Shown: positions 61,810 through 64,000 of the stretch, one piece after another
Layout of the letters: every line of letters begins with the position of its first letter
How positions within the stretch are numbered: position 1 is the first letter of the stretch
Assembly (NCBI GenBank): GCA_019752335.1
Contig: JAIEMJ010000013.1
Location: 310,001 to 374,000 of the forward strand
DNA: 64,000 bases
Origin: Bryobacteraceae bacterium
GTDB lineage: Bacteria; Acidobacteriota; Terriglobia; Bryobacterales; Bryobacteraceae
Reading direction: 5' to 3'
Notes under the pieces: model-generated
Told to the model about the DNA's origin: nothing
The model's database searches: none
What the model saw: only the letters and a program-made list of their open reading frames with translations
Position numbers and translations under genes: made by a program

Positions 61810-63606
61810 CTACCTCGTCACAAACACCGGGTACTCCGGGATCTCCCCGCCCATGTACTTCGCCAGCAACCGCGCCTGGATCTCCAGCAACCTCCGGTAC
61901 GAGACCCGGTAATCAAACAACGGATGCGTCACCAGCGTGTCCATCCGTTGCTCATAAGCCTGGAAAAACGCCCGCCGCCCGCCGGGCGTCAGACCCACCG
62001 CCGTCGCGGACCGCACAAAGTCCGTCCGTTGGATCATCCCCGTATTCAACGCCGTCAGCACCGCCGAATCGACGATCAGCGCCCGGAATGGCTCCATCAG
62101 ATCCAGCGCCAACGCCGGACGCCCGAAGCGTAGCTCGTGGTAGTAACCCACCAGCGGATCGAATCCCACCAGGTAACACGCCAACGTAAAGTCCTTCGCC
62201 AGCACCGAGTAGCCCAACGACAGCAGCGCGTTCACCGGATCCCGCGGTGGCCGCCGGTTGCGCGCCGAAAAATCGAACCGGAACCCCTCCGGACTCTCCC
62301 CTTCCTCCGTCTTCAGCATCCCCGCGAAGCTCTGAAAGTAGAGCCGCGCCGCCAACCCCTCCACGCCCAACAGGCTATCGAGCGCCGGTTCCTGCTCCGC
62401 CCGTTCCGCCAGTTGCTTCATCTGGCTCAGCACCAGCCCCGAGGGCTCCACGTGATTCCGCATCAGGAGCGTCCGGTGGTTGCGGATCTTCGCCGCCACC
62501 AGGCTCCGCGCCAGCCGCAGCCGGAACCAGGTCTCCTCGCGCAGCTTGAACTGCATCACCCGCAGATAGACGTTCTTCGTTTGCAGGCCCTGTGTCAAAC
62601 CGTAAAACCACCCGCCTTGCGAGAAGTAACTCACCGGGATGCCCGCCTCGCACAACGTCTGCAAGGCCTGCGTCGAGATCTGGATGTTGCCGAAGAGGTT
62701 GATCTGGTTGATCTCGTGCAGCCGCAACTGCTGCCGTACGGCGTCCTTTTCCTTCACCTGCAGCAGGTCGCCGCTCTTGCCCACGCGGAAGCCCTGCGTA
62801 TTCAGATACACCGGCCGCGCGTCGTCGCGCGCGCTTACCAGCGGCCGCACGCGGCCCGGACGCTTCGGCACCGGCTCGCCAAACAGGCTCAACTGCCGTT
62901 CGGGCTCCAGCGGCCCGGCCGCCAGCAGACTGTTCACCTCATCCGGCAGGCAGATCGGCAGCAGGGAACAACCGGGGCATTTGGGCGAGTCCTCCAGTGG
63001 CGCGGGGATGAGTCCGCTGCGCGCCACGCTCCAGGCCTGGTCGAGTAGCGCCAAAGTCTCGGCCACCAGTTCCGCGGTGACCGGCAGCCGCACGCGTTGC
63101 CGCGTCTTCGCGTAGAACACGAGCGCCTCGTCGCAGGTATAGCCGTTATCGCGCAGCACAAGCGCCTGGGCGGCCAGTTGCGCGCGGTCCGCCGGCCAGA
63201 GTTCGAGTTCTCCGGCCGCGTTCTCCTTGGGCTGCCCGTGCTTGTAGTCCACCGGCGTCACGGTCTTCTCGCCGGACGGGCCCTCGCGTACTTCGAGCAG
63301 ATCGATCTTGGCGATCAGCTTGTAGCGTTCGCTCGACAGGGTTACGGCCCGCGTCTTGAAGTCGGGCGCATCGGCCAGGTTTTGCGCCTCGGGCAGCGCC
63401 TTCCCCGGCGTGTCCACGCGCCGGTGCTGGACGCTGCCCTCCACCGTGTCGGAGCTCTCGCGAAACAGCCCCTCCACCCATTCGTAGAAGAAGAGCCGCG
63501 GACAGTAAACGAACTCATTCAGCATCCGCGCGGGCAGATATTCGGGCAACGGCTCCCGCACGACCTTCGGCGGCGCGGGATGGAGATAAAACGGCGATGC
63601 CACCAT
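61810..63606 (-). CDS. cas4-cas1: Cas4-Cas1 fusion, CRISPR adaptation nuclease/integrase
   Basis: A 598-residue fusion. The Cas4 part (residues ~20-225) has Cys35 in VYCPRLFFYEW and the triad Cys210, Cys213, Cys219 (CPGCSLLPIC) for an iron-sulfur cluster. RecB-type residues are Asp102, Asp120 and Lys122 (VDYKHG). The Cas1 part (from ~263) starts PVYLNTQGFRVGKSGDLL and has the metal ligands Glu416 (GVEGLAARLYF), His490 (GYYHELRFGRPALALDLMEP) and Asp502/Glu505. Cas4 trims and PAM-selects prespacers and Cas1 integrates them with Cas2. ATG at 63606 is chosen for the AAAGGAG seven bases upstream. The frame upstream runs through a repeat. All active-site residues look intact. Confidence 0.95.
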   Translation of the reverse strand: MVASPFYLHPAPPKVVREPLPEYLPARMLNEFVYCPRLFFYEWVEGLFRESSDTVEGSVQHRRVDTPGKALPEAQNLADAPDFKTRAVTLSSERYKLIAKIDLLEVREGPSGEKTVTPVDYKHGQPKENAAGELELWPADRAQLAAQALVLRDNGYTCDEALVFYAKTRQRVRLPVTAELVAETLALLDQAWSVARSGLIPAPLEDSPKCPGCSLLPICLPDEVNSLLAAGPLEPERQLSLFGEPVPKRPGRVRPLVSARDDARPVYLNTQGFRVGKSGDLLQVKEKDAVRQQLRLHEINQINLFGNIQISTQALQTLCEAGIPVSYFSQGGWFYGLTQGLQTKNVYLRVMQFKLREETWFRLRLARSLVAAKIRNHRTLLMRNHVEPSGLVLSQMKQLAERAEQEPALDSLLGVEGLAARLYFQSFAGMLKTEEGESPEGFRFDFSARNRRPPRDPVNALLSLGYSVLAKDFTLACYLVGFDPLVGYYHELRFGRPALALDLMEPFRALIVDSAVLTALNTGMIQRTDFVRSATAVGLTPGGRRAFFQAYEQRMDTLVTHPLFDYRVSYRRLLEIQARLLAKYMGGEIPEYPVFVTR

Positions 63607-63684
63607 AAGCAAGCTCCTTTGAACAAAGTCACGGACGCGCTGGGGCGCGTCATGAGGAACACCAACCACCCAAATTGCTGCCTG

Positions 63685-63716
63685 CCAACAAGCCCGGAAC
63701 GAAGTGACGGGTCCCA
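63685..63716 (+). repeat. REP-like element inside the cas operon
   Basis: GCCAACAAGCCCGGAACGAA followed by GTGACGGGTCCC, a copy of the element at 57804-57835. It lies in the 168-base gap 63607-63774 between cas2 and cas4-cas1. Nothing else is recognised in the gap. Confidence 0.7.
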
Positions 63717-63774
63717 TACCAACCAATGGTTAACGGGGTGGTTCATGGAGAGGGAACGCGCCGCCAGGTGCCCG

Positions 63775-64000
<226 letters not shown>

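Overview
The window is a high-GC bacterial chromosome segment that most resembles Acidobacteriota, probably the Bryobacterales/Solibacter group. Pointers to this are a roughly 1140-residue TonB-dependent receptor with a carboxypeptidase-regulatory-like N-terminus, a VWFA-related protein of the acidobacterial type, a PEP-CTERM protein, a PQQ dehydrogenase, a Tat-type sulfatase, and many short hairpin repeats between genes. No rRNA or tRNA gene was seen. The only RNA gene is tmRNA. Taxonomy is inferred from gene content alone.

Layout. 1-8.5 kb: the start of a Ser/Thr kinase, an ABC exporter overlapping hemQ, the TonB-dependent receptor with a clear terminator, three TadE/TadG-like pseudopilin-type proteins, and a ThiS-like sulfur carrier. 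8.5-21.5 kb: one long nuo operon in the order A-C-D-E-F-G-H-J-K-L-M-N, with a good promoter but without nuoB and nuoI. 21.5-26.3 kb: a hydroxyacid dehydrogenase/HpaI-type aldolase pair, a methyltransferase, and a cyclic-nucleotide-binding/DUF294 protein coupled to a DEDDh exonuclease. 26.3-30.6 kb (minus): a SnoaL-like protein and an operon of a P-type cation ATPase with an AI-2E-family permease. 30.7-35.1 kb: a DapF homologue lacking both catalytic cysteines, a nucleotide-sugar dehydrogenase and an EF-G-like GTPase. 35.3-38.7 kb (minus): ffh-rpsP-khpA-rimM-trmD plus a 54-residue ORF. 38.7-57.1 kb: mixed metabolic and envelope genes, including an ECF sigma/anti-sigma operon, hydroxypyruvate-isomerase-like, VWFA, PQQ dehydrogenase, M13 peptidase, glmS, thioesterase, BON, sulfatase and alpha/beta hydrolase genes. 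57.1-64 kb: ssrA followed by a CRISPR-Cas locus, with a broken cas6, an array of 37 repeats, a leader, a fused cas4-cas1, and a cas2 cut by the window edge.

Cross-cutting signals. At least eleven gene starts have a TANNNT hexamer only 6-10 bases upstream of the start codon, including two TTG/GTG starts. This suggests widespread leaderless or near-leaderless transcription. Two families of short hairpin repeats share the plan stem-GA-2 bp-GNRA-like loop-2 bp-GA-stem, with compensatory base changes between copies. The strongest biological oddities are the cas6 ruin beside a large, apparently well-kept array, the serine-for-cysteine DapF, the DUF294 domain with its catalytic aspartates replaced, and complex I genes without the two subunits that carry the N2 and N6 clusters.
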